Assembly (NCBI GenBank): GCA_949126835.1
Contig: OX421499.1
Coordinates: 30,418,490-30,482,489 of the forward strand
Direction of reading: 5' to 3'
Origin: Anisus vortex
Taxonomy: Eukaryota; Mollusca; Gastropoda; Planorbidae
DNA: 64,000 nucleotides
Shown here: piece by piece, positions 9,888-20,775 of the stretch
Layout of the letters: the number at the start of each line of letters is the position of its first letter
Numbering within the stretch: position 1 is the stretch's first letter
The notes under the pieces: generated by a model
Told to the model about the DNA's origin: nothing
The model's input: only the letters and a program-made list of their open reading frames with translations
The model's database searches: none
Program-made: the position numbers and the translations under genes

Positions 9888-10062
9888 TGTGCAGACGCAC
9901 GCAGTAATAGAGTTCTAGTGATGGGAACGTTTTTCATGTTAAGGAGATTTAAAACAAAGTCGCAAGGCATCAAGGAGACAAAGCCTAAATTAGATGGACC
10001 TGCATGAAAAAAAAAAACATTTAGTTTCATAAGTCAGAATTAATTCAACTAGTGCCTGTTGC

Positions 10063-10081
10063 GCCCCCCCCCCCCCCCCCA
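10063..10081. repeat. C homopolymer
   Basis: About 18 consecutive C, followed nearby by C runs at 10271-10282 and G runs at 10366-10378. Homopolymer length may be a sequencing or assembly artefact. Confidence 0.8.
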
Positions 10082-10544
10082 TGGTGGTGAGGTAAGGGGC
10101 GGCAGATGGAAGAGGTTCGTCCAAAGGATCTACCATAAATTTAAGCCTCGGAGTAATTTCATTGACACTAAAACAGTCTCACCTTTTTCTTTAATATGAA
10201 AAAGCTAGAATGCATTAAGATGACTGAGTTAAGGGAGTCAACTCCTGAATAAGTGAAACAACATTGAGTACCCCCCCCCCCCTTGCACAACAAGCCAAAC
10301 TAGATAGAACAACTTTCATCACAATGTTTAATGGATTGTGTCATCTGTAATGAGAAACTAGACATGGGGGGGGGGGGGTGTTAAGGTGTACAAGTGCTCC
10401 TGATTAAATTACACTTTCAAGGTTGATACAAAAAAAATTAAACTCGGCTCACGACATGTTGAAAGAAAACAACTCGATCGATTAATTAAACACGGATGCA
10501 GGTGATCCCCTCACTCAGACCAATCTTAGTTACAACACTGCATT

Positions 10545-10612
10545 GTTGTCTAAAGATGTTACATTATTAAATGATGTTTAAAGATGTTACATTATTAAAT
10601 GATGTTTAAATG
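10545..10612. repeat. 28-bp tandem duplication
   Basis: AAGATGTTACATTATTAAAT followed by GATGTTTA occurs twice in tandem. Confidence 0.8.
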
Positions 10613-10867
10613 TTACAAGCCACTCCTCCTCCCCTCCCCGCCACCCCCAGAGACTCTTGCGTTGCTCCTGGCGAATAGCGAGTGTGGCTAGAACAACATC
10701 ATCACGTGTCACGGTCAATGTCACGATTGTCACGTCAACGCTAAAGTAATAAACCAGAACGGCTCTGTGATTAATTAATGATCAGTGGGTTCCAACAGTC
10801 TGCCCGCTGTGCTGAAGTAATGCACAAGGTGCGAATGATGTTTAGAACATGTTGTTATATAATGATA

Positions 10868-10992
10868 ATGACCTGGCATTAGTCAGGGCAAAGTAAAAGT
10901 GACTGGACATTGTGATGGCCACACAATTCCCTAGTAAGCCATATTCCTTCATGGATGAATTTGGCCCGAAGGGATGACTTACTTATAATGAG
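10868..10992 (+). mobile_element. SINE fragment
   Basis: AGTCAGGGCAAAGTAAAAGT, CATTGTGATGGCCACACAAT and TTTGGCCCGAAGGGATGACT match successive blocks of the SINE body at 37880-38035. The tRNA-like head is absent. Confidence 0.6.
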
Positions 10993-11114
10993 TGTGGATT
11001 TCATATACGGAAACCTTACGTCTATTAGACTAATGAACAGGTCAATCAGATGGGGAATAGCATTGGCTTATTGGCTCTTTCTAATGCTCATAGTAGCCCC
11101 CCTACTCCCATACA

Positions 11115-11355
11115 CCTAAACAAACAACCACAAGTGATCCATAAACAACCACAAGTGATCCATAAACAACCACAAGTGATCCATAAACAACCACAAGTGA
11201 TCCATAAACAACCACAAGTGATCCATAAACAACCACAGGTGATCCATAAACAACCACAAGTGATCCATAAACAACCACAAGTGATCCATAAACAACCACA
11301 GGTGATCCATAAACAGCCACAGGTGATCCATAAACAACCACAGGTGATCCACACC
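11115..11355. repeat. 21-bp minisatellite, about 11 copies
   Basis: The unit AAACAACCACAAGTGATCCA plus T is repeated with only A/G changes. Since 21 is divisible by three, all three minus frames and one plus frame stay open across the array (for example a KQPQVIH heptad). No evidence supports translation. Confidence 0.92.
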
Positions 11356-11499
11356 CACATTGGGTTGAAGAAACGCCCACGAGAGCAGCATTGAATCTTT
11401 GAATCGACAGTGAAAAGAATGTGAGTGTCTTTTGACGACCACAAAAATATCTCGCCATAGAACGGCTAAAAAATATATATATATATATATATATATATA

Positions 11500-12380
11500 C
11501 AGTAGAAGTCCGATAATCCGGCACGCTCGGGACCGGCTCGGTGCCGGACTATCGAAAATTCCGGTCTATCGGGCGGTGCCCCTTCTTTTTAGTGTAACTA
11601 AGCCGTAAAACAAATGTACTTTGTTTTTTTAACTACATACATACATAAATCGTAATTATAAGAACAATTAGTTTAATAATTAAACTACAAATACAGTATG
11701 CAAATACAACAAAGTTTACTTTACATTTCATATAATGTACGTACACGTAGGCCTACTGTAAAACATATTTCACTTAGATTTTAAAAAGTCACGAATGTCT
11801 TTTTGTTTTCTTGACTTTCGGCGTTTAGTATAAAATTTATTTCTAATGATATGGAAATCAATAATTTCTGAAGCACTGTAGCTAGTACTAGCCTCAGCAA
11901 AAGAGATAAACTTATTTAGTGATTCTGCAGCTTCTGCCCAGCTGATTTTTTCCTTTTCTTCCGTTTCGTCATCTGAGTCACTTTCTTCAAGATTTTGAGT
12001 AGGCTGAGGGTTTACTACATTGTTGATAATGTCCTCATCGGTTAGTTCTTGTTCAACAGGCTCATTCTCGTAGATTAGAAGCCACTCTTCTACCTCATCT
12101 TCAGGCAGGCAGACGCTTCGTGATTGATTAACTGTGCTGCACTGCACCTGTATTTGTTGTGACAGCTGAGACTAGCCGGCCGCTATTTGTTTCCAAACAG
12201 TACCGAGCGCTTCCGGATAATCCCTAACTACCCCGAAATTTTCCGAATAGCTCTCGAGCGTTTTTATTTGCTTTAAAGACACACTTTTTGAGAAAACTAA
12301 AATTTTTACAATTTCCCGGAGCGATGCCGGACTATCGGGCATTCCGGACTGTTGGATGCCGGACTAATGAACTTCTACTG
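11500..12380. mobile_element. pogo/Tigger-type DNA transposon, internally deleted
   Basis: TA dinucleotides flank both ends (11498-11499, 12381-12382). The left end CAGTAGAAGTCCGATAATCC and the right end (mirror CAGTAGAAGTTCATTAGTCC) are inverted repeats with inner copies of the CCGGACTATCGG motif. At 881 bp it is too short for a full element, but it keeps the 3' part of a transposase gene on the minus strand. Confidence 0.88.
11770..12147 (-). pseudogene. C-terminal remnant of a pogo/Tigger (jerky-like) transposase
   Basis: The frame gives up to 125 residues. Residues 36 onward are DEDIINNVV, then an acidic stretch (ESDSDDETEEKEK), ISWAEAAESLNKFISFAEA, and a basic end (FYTKRRKSRKQKDIRDF). 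This order (D-E-D-I, acidic, then a helix beginning IS-x-x-EA) is the known C-terminal tail of jerky/Tigger transposases. The DNA-binding CENP-B-like domain and the DDD catalytic core are missing, so it cannot transpose itself. Confidence 0.75.
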
Positions 12381-12639
12381 TATATATCTTTGTATTACAC
12401 CATGCCATGTAAAGACAATAAGCAGGTTTAGAAATTAGATATTGCCAGGGGCTTCCATTGTTGACTATTTTTTTGGTGGGCTTGTGGGGCAGGATTGGGA
12501 TTGAGTTACTTTTAGTAGGCAAATATAGAATCTATGTTGAGTGAGTGGGTGGAGAGAGGGTGGGGAGATAAAACACAGGGGTCGGGGTTAACTTAATCCC
12601 CCCCCTTCTTTAATCCGCCACCATGAGCGAGTTGTGTGT

Positions 12640-12862
12640 TGGCCTTCGGGTTCGCAACCTTTCGATAATAGTGTGCCAGAGTGGAATTTCTAACTCATTC
12701 AGCGTGCCAACAGGTTAAATGTCATTCTGTTCTAGCACTCAATTTCTGGTAGAAGAGACTTGAATTGCATTTGGGGGGGGAGGGGGGGTCTTCCGCGTGC
12801 CACTGAAAATCGCTCTACGTGCCGTACGCGTTCCGTAGGTTACCGATCCCTGTTCTAGACCA
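12640..12862. mobile_element. Degenerate hAT-like short element
   Basis: The segment runs from GGGTTCGCAACCTTTCGATA to CGTAGGTTACCGATCCCTG, with CGTGCCAACAGG and CTTCCGCGTGCCACTGAAAA between. The blocks match those at 1-195 and 46545-46735. A G-rich run at 12773-12788 lies inside. Confidence 0.55.
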
Positions 12863-15800
12863 TGGGATTGTGTTGTTTTTTTTTTTTTCCCAGTGTGTAC
12901 TAGTGTATATAAACTCTACAACAGACAATGTAAGGGAGACATGAGCGCCATGGAACTATTCAGTCGTCTAGTGTTCTGTCTGGCTCTAGGGAAAACTAAT
13001 CAGTCACATTTATTGACAAAACTGTTGTTTGTTTTTACACACGAAACTTTTAATTTTAAGTGAAACACACAACTTAACTTTCATTGTTGTATTGTTGATG
13101 TTTGTTTTTATTTCAATGTTGTTGTTGTTGTTTTTTTAAATATAAATCTAGTTAAGGATATTCTAAAGTTACCGGAGTTACATACCTCTAGTAAACACAG
13201 ATCAAACACAATACCCACTGCATACGCTGCATATGACACCAATAGATTTGTACAAAAGGGTAGTCTCAACTGGTTTTCTGAAATAGAATCATCACCATCA
13301 TCATACATAATTACCGTGATTTTGTTTATATATATGCTTGTTTATATATATTTATATGTTTGTTCTCCAATAGGCTCCTAGGCCGTTTGACCGATCTGCA
13401 CAAAAGTTAAATGTATAAAATGGAAATGTTCTCCAAAAGAAATTTAAATGTCCTCCAAAAGAAATGTGTATTCTATAAGCAATATTGTTTTATTTTTCAA
13501 TGTAATTTTTAAGTAAACGTATGTGGTCTATTACTAATTATGATAAGGTTTTAAAACAGAGCGCCATTTCAGAATGATGTCCCTTTGCAGGGGACCGTAA
13601 AAACACAAACTAAATAATGAAAGATACGTTTTCACAAAAGTTTTTTTTTAAATATTGATCGTTTTTTTCTTTCTCTTTTTAAAAACACATTGTAATCATT
13701 CGTTTCTCCGTCATTTTGACGGGCATAATTCCTAGTATATAGATCTATATATATATTAATTTGTGGAAGAATTATATCCCTTGTGATTGTTTTGCTTCAC
13801 TCCCTTTCTCGGTTATCGACATTTTGAAGTGACGTCCTACTTTCGTCATACCCGCTTAAGGATCAATAATTCTCAAACACTTCTACGGGAAACAATAGAC
13901 CATAATTTTTTAACAATGACCTGCCTTATAGGTAACAGTGTGTGTACAAAAAAAAAAGCCTTTCTCTTGCGAATCACTCGTTTCACAATTGTTACAGCTA
14001 GTTTTTTGTATTCAATCAGTGTACCACCTACAGTGTTTACATTGTTACGGTGGATTTCACATCACTGATCTGTGAATTTCTACTGTTTATTCTTCAAAGT
14101 GGCTTGTTACATATTATCTTATTACATATTGTCGGGCCAGTAACAATAATAATGTACAGCTTCTTCAAAACAGGCGTTTTAACCCAGGGAGATTTTGTTA
14201 ATAAGATCATTTCTCAAAGAGTTCAGTTGAAAACTTTATTGGTGAATAAAACAAGACTTCTGGGAACGGCTTTATCAGCCATAAGTGAATTACTCATTGT
14301 CTTTGTAATGTTTAGACGGGACGGATTACTGCTTCGGGTAGTTTTGTAATGTACTGCACACAAAATCGAGGCAGATAGTATAATAATGCTGGGCTGGGGA
14401 ATCAGTTCCTTTAAAAAAAAGTTTACTCATGTGCAATAAATATACACTGTTTAGTATCGATAAGGGAATCTATACAAATCTACACACCAACAATGATAGC
14501 ATTGATGGGTACAACAATTGATGAGTCAACTCAAAATCTTACATAGTAATGAACAACTGCTGGTTAATTTAAATGGTGTTAAGGTGGAGATCAACAAACA
14601 GGAACTATTGGCGTTGCAGACCTGCTCGTAGATTACAGCCGCTATTTATTCCAGACGATTTTGTGATACGGTTATTGGGTCAATTAGGTCACCGTGAACT
14701 GTAGACAGACAACTACCACATATATATTTGTTCTAAATGCTTCCACTGTGACAGCAATGGAAATAGATTCTCTCATAGTGTAAAGCGAACTAGTAAATTC
14801 ATTTTGTGTTGGGATTGCATAAAATGTCTACAAGGAATTATCCACAATACCCGTTTGGGCGAAGACACAACAAACAATAGCAATTGTGTGGTTGTTGTCA
14901 ATTCCATACATTTCAACGACAAGGGGTGTGGTTTAGTTCAACGACAATGTGGATTATGCCTCAGTTTAAAACAAAACGTAAAAACAACTGCATAATCTGT
15001 ACAATACATACTACACGACATAAAAACTGACTACAGAAGAAACAACAAGCTAACAACACAGGTCCAGGTTAGTGAACTAGTCTACAATAGTACCTTTGTG
15101 CTACAGTTTAATCCATAACAACATTACAACCAAAGGTGCAAGATCTAAATATTATGGTAATTAATCACGTGGGTTGGACGGTTGGACTGGGCAAACAAAT
15201 CAAAAATTGAAACCATTCCATACTTCTAGAATCTATTCTGTCTGACAGTCTGAGAGTTTAGTAAACCAACACTCTTTCAAAAAACATGTTATTTAGTCAA
15301 TGTTATGTTTGCAATGTAGAGTAAACATATTGTTTCTCTCTCTAGTACAACAGTCTATTACACAATTCTTGAGAAAGAATATAGACTAATAACGACTTCA
15401 TAAGGTATGATATTTCAATGCGGTTGATTCACCTGGTATAATTTATCGGACCCTTCCCAATACTACCTGTATCTGAGGTACCTAAACAAGTTCTGTTTAT
15501 TCGATGGTAGCTGCTCCCTTTGTTCATAGCATCTGTGCATTTGTCTGTGTACCGTTTTGATTTGGCCAAAAATGTGACACAATCAATAGTTTAACTAAGA
15601 CAAGAGTTCTTATTCTCAAATCATTTAAAAAATCACTAACTTAAAAAAAAAAAAAAGACAAACCAATATATATTCCGGTATATTTGAAATGTCTTTAAAT
15701 GTTTACTGGAAGTAAATATAAACCTCGACAGAATGAATATAACAAAAGTCAGTAGCGTCTGCCAAATAATTAGCTACCGTACTTTTGAAAGAGCCCAAAT

Positions 15801-16430
15801 ATTATTGTATGTAATAGCATAGGCAACAAACGAGGCTGCTCTTAATGGATGGCGATGACTTCGTTTCACATTTCAGATGACCCAGCGTTAAGATTTTAAA
15901 ATCCAGCGTTCAAAAGAACTATTGAAAAGAAATATTCATTCTTACCAAAGAAATTGGAACTGTTTTAAATAGTATCGTTTAAATTACACTTATGGGATTA
16001 TTTTTTTTAAAAAAAGGTATGCTTACAAGCTCTGCCAAATAAAATTACTACCGACATGTTAAGGCTTGGAGAAAATTGAATAGATAGAAGTAAAGAATTT
16101 ATCATCGTAGGACGTAGGTATAAATATTCACAAAGAAGCTATTTTCATAAATACCTGTCATTTATAATTCCGAATAACGTCAATATATGTAGGGAGTAGT
16201 ACAATAACAATAAAATATATAACGCTTACAAATTGAAAAAAACATATGTTTACGATACACTATTATTAAAAAATGTATAGTTTAGTCGCTGACAAAAGAA
16301 CATACAGACAGTGTCACAATATAGAAAAGAATTTTTGTTAATTTCAAAAATATAAAAACGATATTGCATTGAATTGAATTAACCCAAGTGATATGTAAGC
16401 TAAAGGTTTATGTAAATCAAGGCAGAGAAA
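12863..16430. other. Long AT-rich stretch without a recognised gene
   Basis: Two open frames (13787-14068 and 14050-14349, plus) are hydrophobic but show no family motif, coding repeats or splice sites that would extend them. GTT repeats at about 13120 and several short poly-A/T runs are present. Nothing else is supportable. Confidence 0.35.
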
Positions 16431-16435
16431 TAAAG

Positions 16436-16500
16436 TATTGAGGTCGGTTATATAGTTCAGTGTTCCCATTCAAATCCTGGTCGAGGAAACAAAACTATTT
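16436..16500 (+). mobile_element. B-box-like SINE fragment
   Basis: GTTCAGTGTTCCCATTCAAATCCTGGTCGAGG resembles an RNA polymerase III B box with flanks (CATTCAAATCCTGG here compared with GGTTCGAATCCTGG in the SINE at 37820). The body is not recognisable. Confidence 0.35.
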
Positions 16501-16659
16501 TAGTGTTCAATTTTTTAAACCTGATAATAAAACATAGATCTATGTGTTTATCTTTGATATGTTTATTATTTAAAGACAAATTGATAATAAAACTGAATAG
16601 GGGCGCCGCAGACTTGCACTGTGTACTCACAGCCATAAGGCCGGCCAGTAAGAATGTAT

Positions 16660-17270
16660 GAAAACAGTATTGACAAGACTTAATTAGGTGTGACCTTTTG
16701 AACTGGTATGATCGTGAACTTCCGGTGAAATTTACCGCCATTTTCGTTAACAAAAACCATGCTTTTGGTGCTGTTTGACAATTGATTTCAACATCGACAG
16801 CCAGTTCTTGTCTTTTAGAAATATACAACGGCTACAAGATTAGTAATGAGGAACCCGTTTTTAACATTAAAAGTGAGTAGGCGATAATTAATACTCAAAG
16901 TGTTAGTCGCGTTAGGCTAAATGTAGCATTTTTTTCTAAAATAATTTAGTCAAGAGTTGCGTCCTTGGTAATTAAAAAAACACAATGCGGAGATTTATAA
17001 AAAAACAACAACACGAAAATTCTTTTGCATCAAGCAATTAGTTTGGGATTATAATTAGGTGCTCTTCAAATCTGACATTCACAATCCATCGTTTTCTTTT
17101 GGCGCAATCTTTTGGAAATGAAATAAAATTAAATTCTCTACATATTTTCGTACAACCAGTAACGTAGCACACAGACATGTTTCGAAGAAAATGGTCGAAT
17201 AAGACCGGAAATGTTCTTCTTTGTGACCTTTTATGCCTGCATAATCGTTAAGACGTGTCATTTATAGATC
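16660..17270 (-). pseudogene. THAP-domain gene fragment, copy A
   Basis: The minus strand from 17179 reads MSVCYVTGCTKICREF, then FISFPKD, then KRKRWIVNVR. The C-x4-C pair, the FP-x-D block and the basic-W-hydrophobic block are those of the first half of a THAP zinc-binding DNA-binding domain. The frame closes after about 45 residues in AT-rich sequence, as if an exon ended. A second conserved block near 16745-16825 reads KRQELAVDVEINCQTAPKA and may be the next exon. The same arrangement is repeated at 45500-46070 in the opposite orientation. THAP domains occur in host genes and in P and Kolobok transposases; which applies here is unknown. Confidence 0.6.
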
Positions 17271-17960
17271 CAAACAAATGGACATTTGACTTGATTATAG
17301 AGTTTCGTCTTTCAGCATCAATGCAGTTATTAATGAACAATATGTTTAAAAAATATACTAAAGTAACCTATTAATAATTAATATACAAGGCCATAAAAAA
17401 ATGCAGATACTGTTCAAATCTCTAGTTAAATATGGCGTCTTTTCATTTTCATTCATTACATTCGTTTTAAGCAACTTGGATGTGTATATTATACAATAAA
17501 ACGTTGGTGAAAACAAAAGGGAATCTTCTCCATTACACTGTTGATACTTTGATTAGTATGTAAGTTAAGCTTAAAAGTAATAACACCGAAAGAGCTCAAA
17601 TACTGGACGACATATCAATCATTTCTATGGCTACTCTACGCGTATACAACAACTCGACTAAGAATTTCATGCGAAATCAGTAAACTATAGTTATTTCTAC
17701 ACGTAGCTCCACTTACTAAAATTACACGTAGCATGATTAGTATGGTCATTATGACATGGGCGGTTGCTGCCGTAGTAGGGGTAGGCAGTAGTTATAGGTA
17801 TTTAGGTATTTGTCTAAGACAAACAGCTTGGTGTGGTGTGCTTCCTTAGTCTCTTTTGTAGAGGCAGAGACTGATCGAGCGAGGGTGCATATATAACATA
17901 CACATTCCCGACAAACATATACTATAATAGGCCGCATAAATGCTTTTCGTTTAAAACTAG
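17271..17960. other. No gene recognised
   Basis: AT-rich DNA between the THAP fragment and the nested hAT complex. Only short frames, no recognisable repeat. Confidence 0.35.
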
Positions 17961-18004
17961 TTCTAAACCAGGGGTGTGTAACATTTTCTAATGTTGGGCC
18001 ACAT

Positions 18005-18566
18005 CTAGGGTTGCCATCCGTCCCGATATATCGGGACCGTCACCGTTAAGGACCTTCATGTCCCGACATCCCGACAAGACCCAATATTTTGTCCCGTTTT
18101 TATTGCTCAATACACTGTTACGAGCTTGGCTCAACTACTGCCTTTGAGCGCATATGTAATAGCAGCCTCGGTTGGTTTTATTTATGTCAACAAGTTAATG
18201 TTGACATGGTCGTCTCACAGATGACGTTGCATGTTGCGTATCGACGATGCAAGTACCTTCTAGATCATGCGCCATTCGAGAAAATACTAGACTTCGCCAG
18301 CAGTACGGGGCTGGAAAAAAATTATCTACGTTTAACTACAAGCTGACTTGCTTGGAGTTTTATAAATACGTAAAAGAGAAAAAGGACTTGATGAAAAAGG
18401 TGAAATCTTCCGAAAAATATGGTGTACCAACTACTTCTGCCGCAATAAGTTCCATGTAATTGTGTTCTAAATAAAATGTAATTATATTAAATACATTTTT
18501 ACTTCATTTCTACAACCCCATCTCAGAGTGTCCCGATGAGGTCCCAGCTAGATATGGCAACCCTAG
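18005..18566 (+). mobile_element. 562-bp TIR element nested in the hAT element
   Basis: CTAGGGTTGCCAT at the left is mirrored exactly by ATGGCAACCCTAG at the right. CCACAT flanks both ends (17999-18004 and 18567-18572). Palindromic CCCGATATATCGGG lies near the left end. Inside is an AT-moderate segment with short frames (18089-18346 and 18247-18459) and AATAAA at about 18470, possibly the remnant of a gene read left to right. No transposase motif was recognised, and a 6-bp duplication does not clearly assign a superfamily. Confidence 0.75.
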
Positions 18567-19299
18567 CCACATCGGAACTCTGGAAAGACAAAGAGGGCCA
18601 GTTACCATAGGAAAATGTAATCTCATGATAACTCGAGTTAAGTCAAGTCAATTGTAAATACATTTGGACATTAAAGGGTAAGTCCTGCCTGAAAATCAAA
18701 TACGTAAATTATATATTTTCTGAAAGCTTATTTAAAAATAAGATTTATCAAATATTTTATTTATTTTTATTCTTTTGAAAAATGTGTTTAATTCATTAAT
18801 AAATCGTGTAATTATTGATTGACCTAAAAAACGACCATGCAGTGACTTCCCTTCCTTGTGACGTCACAAGTGTCAGACAGGGTGAAGTCTTATTTTATAG
18901 CCTACTATTTGATTGCCGTAAACATTTTGTGCGAGAGGATTTTGTAAACATTCTTGCAGTCGAGAAGGGCTTTCAGAAGAAGAAATCTTGAATGCCTAAA
19001 GCATTCCGTCCATTCACAAGGATATCTGTTCCTTAAAAAGCAAAGTTAGGTGGCAAAACAATTACAATGCAGGCCTAAATCTAAGACTGATTCGGAAGCA
19101 CCCTCAAACAAGACAGACGATCGGAGAAAAAAAAAAAGCATAGGCCTACTCATAAGAGATTTGAAAAATGAATTATTATCAAAGGTAAATTTTTTAAAAA
19201 TTCATAACACTCTTATTACTCTACTCTTTGGCTAAGCAACTACATTTTAAAAAAGTTAATAGACTTTTGACTTAGGCCTATACCTGCCTATGACCTATG

Positions 19300-19760
19300 T
19301 CCTATGTAAATGTTATGGCCTAGTCTATAACTATAGACTCACTATATTATAGTGTCTATAGAGTAGGCTATAGTAGGCCTATAGTATAATTATAGGCTTA
19401 TAGGTATAGACTACTATAGATCTAACTACTACTATAAGTCTAAGTACTTTAAGTGGCTTTAGGCCTAGCCTATATTATAGATTATAGCCTATTAACCTAT
19501 TATATAGTCATGCAGTAGCCTATATTAGACTACAGTCACAGACAATAAATGTAAAGGGCTTTATTATATGACCTATTAGTTTACAAAATCTATAGGCCTA
19601 AAGTTTACTTGTAATAAATTGTATCATAGCTAAAAACCCATGTTGTAGGCATAGTAGGCTCATATAAATAATGCAAAGGCCTATTTAATCTATAGGCTAA
19701 AAGCCTAATGGTAAATACTAAAATTCTGAGTAGAGCCTATGCTTTCTTTAAAGGTCTACT
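19300..19760. repeat. Dense AGGCCT/CTATAG palindromic simple sequence
   Basis: TAGGCCTA, TATAGGCTTATAGG and related short palindromes occur every few tens of bases within the TTAA element, with more clusters at 21950-22320, 28740, 61690-62340 and 62690-62900. It is not a regular tandem array. Confidence 0.6.
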
Positions 19761-20687
19761 ATATATCCATTACATGCCATATATTGTTAGCTATACTTTG
19801 CTATAATTTGCTTAAGATGTTATATTAGTGTAATTGTTGTAAATAACAATATATAAAAAAATTATGTGGTTGTAAAAATGTAAAATATACTAGGTGATAG
19901 TAAAATGTGTAATCATTTTATAATCAGGAAATATAATCCACGAATAGAGAATCTCTTTCAATGGACCCAATGCCACCGCCACCACTGAGTGAAGCTTTGA
20001 CTTGTGAGAACCAACAATTGCGAAGCCATAATTTATGTCTGTAGATCTTCAGATCTTATGTGGATCACAGTTCCAAAGAGGACAAGATGATACAGACAAA
20101 TCTCATATTCAGAATGAATCAGAAGCAAGGGTAAGCATTCAAAAATACATTAATGATAATTTATATATATATAATATATTTAATATTTTGACTAAACCGT
20201 ATATATATATAGCTATATAACGACTATAATATATAAATACTTTTTTTTTATTTCACTTTTACTCATGCCATTTACTTTGTAGGCCTACATATATTACATT
20301 ACAACCTATCTAACAATACTTTTTAAGGAGTACAAACTGGGATTAAAACATCCAAGTCTGTAGAAGTTCAGACCTGTGAGCCATAGCCGAGGCAAGTCTT
20401 CAGTGACCTACACCAATAACTAAGTTCCAGATAAAGGTGAATATGAAGACGATGAATCTGATATTAGCGAAATGTATCTTATAAGATAGACATTTTAAAT
20501 TAGTTTACTAATTAGTCTTATTAAATATCTGCAATATTTGTCATATTTAATTAATATTGCTAAACTTTGCTTTAATTTTAATCCTATTTAAGAACAAATA
20601 TTTCATACACTGGTATTAGAAGTCTTGAAACATTTTGTTCAACATTGATATAATAATTCCTTTAAATAACTTTTTTTATCAGTGAAA

Positions 20688-20775
20688 ACTAGGGCTGTGG
20701 AGTCGAAGAGTCGGAGGAAATTTAAAGTACCTGGAGTCGGAGTTGGAAGTACAAAAATTTGAAATTTTTCTTGGG
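20688..20775 (+). mobile_element. Fragment of an element starting CTAGGGCTGTGGAGTCG
   Basis: CTAGGGCTGTGGAGTCGAAG is followed by repeated GGAGTCGGAG blocks and TACAAAAATTTGAAATTTTT. Such GGAGTCGG-rich ends are common in short hAT-type repeats of many animals. The other end was not found, so this is probably a fragment nested in the TTAA element. Confidence 0.4.

Noticed and set aside
13787..14349. Two overlapping hydrophobic open frames that might be a membrane protein
   Set aside because: No family motif, different frames, no joining splice sites, and composition typical of AT-rich non-coding DNA.
18089..18459. Candidate transposase frames inside the 562-bp nested element
   Set aside because: Too short, in two different frames, and no hAT, DDE or zinc-finger motif could be identified; described only as possible remnants.
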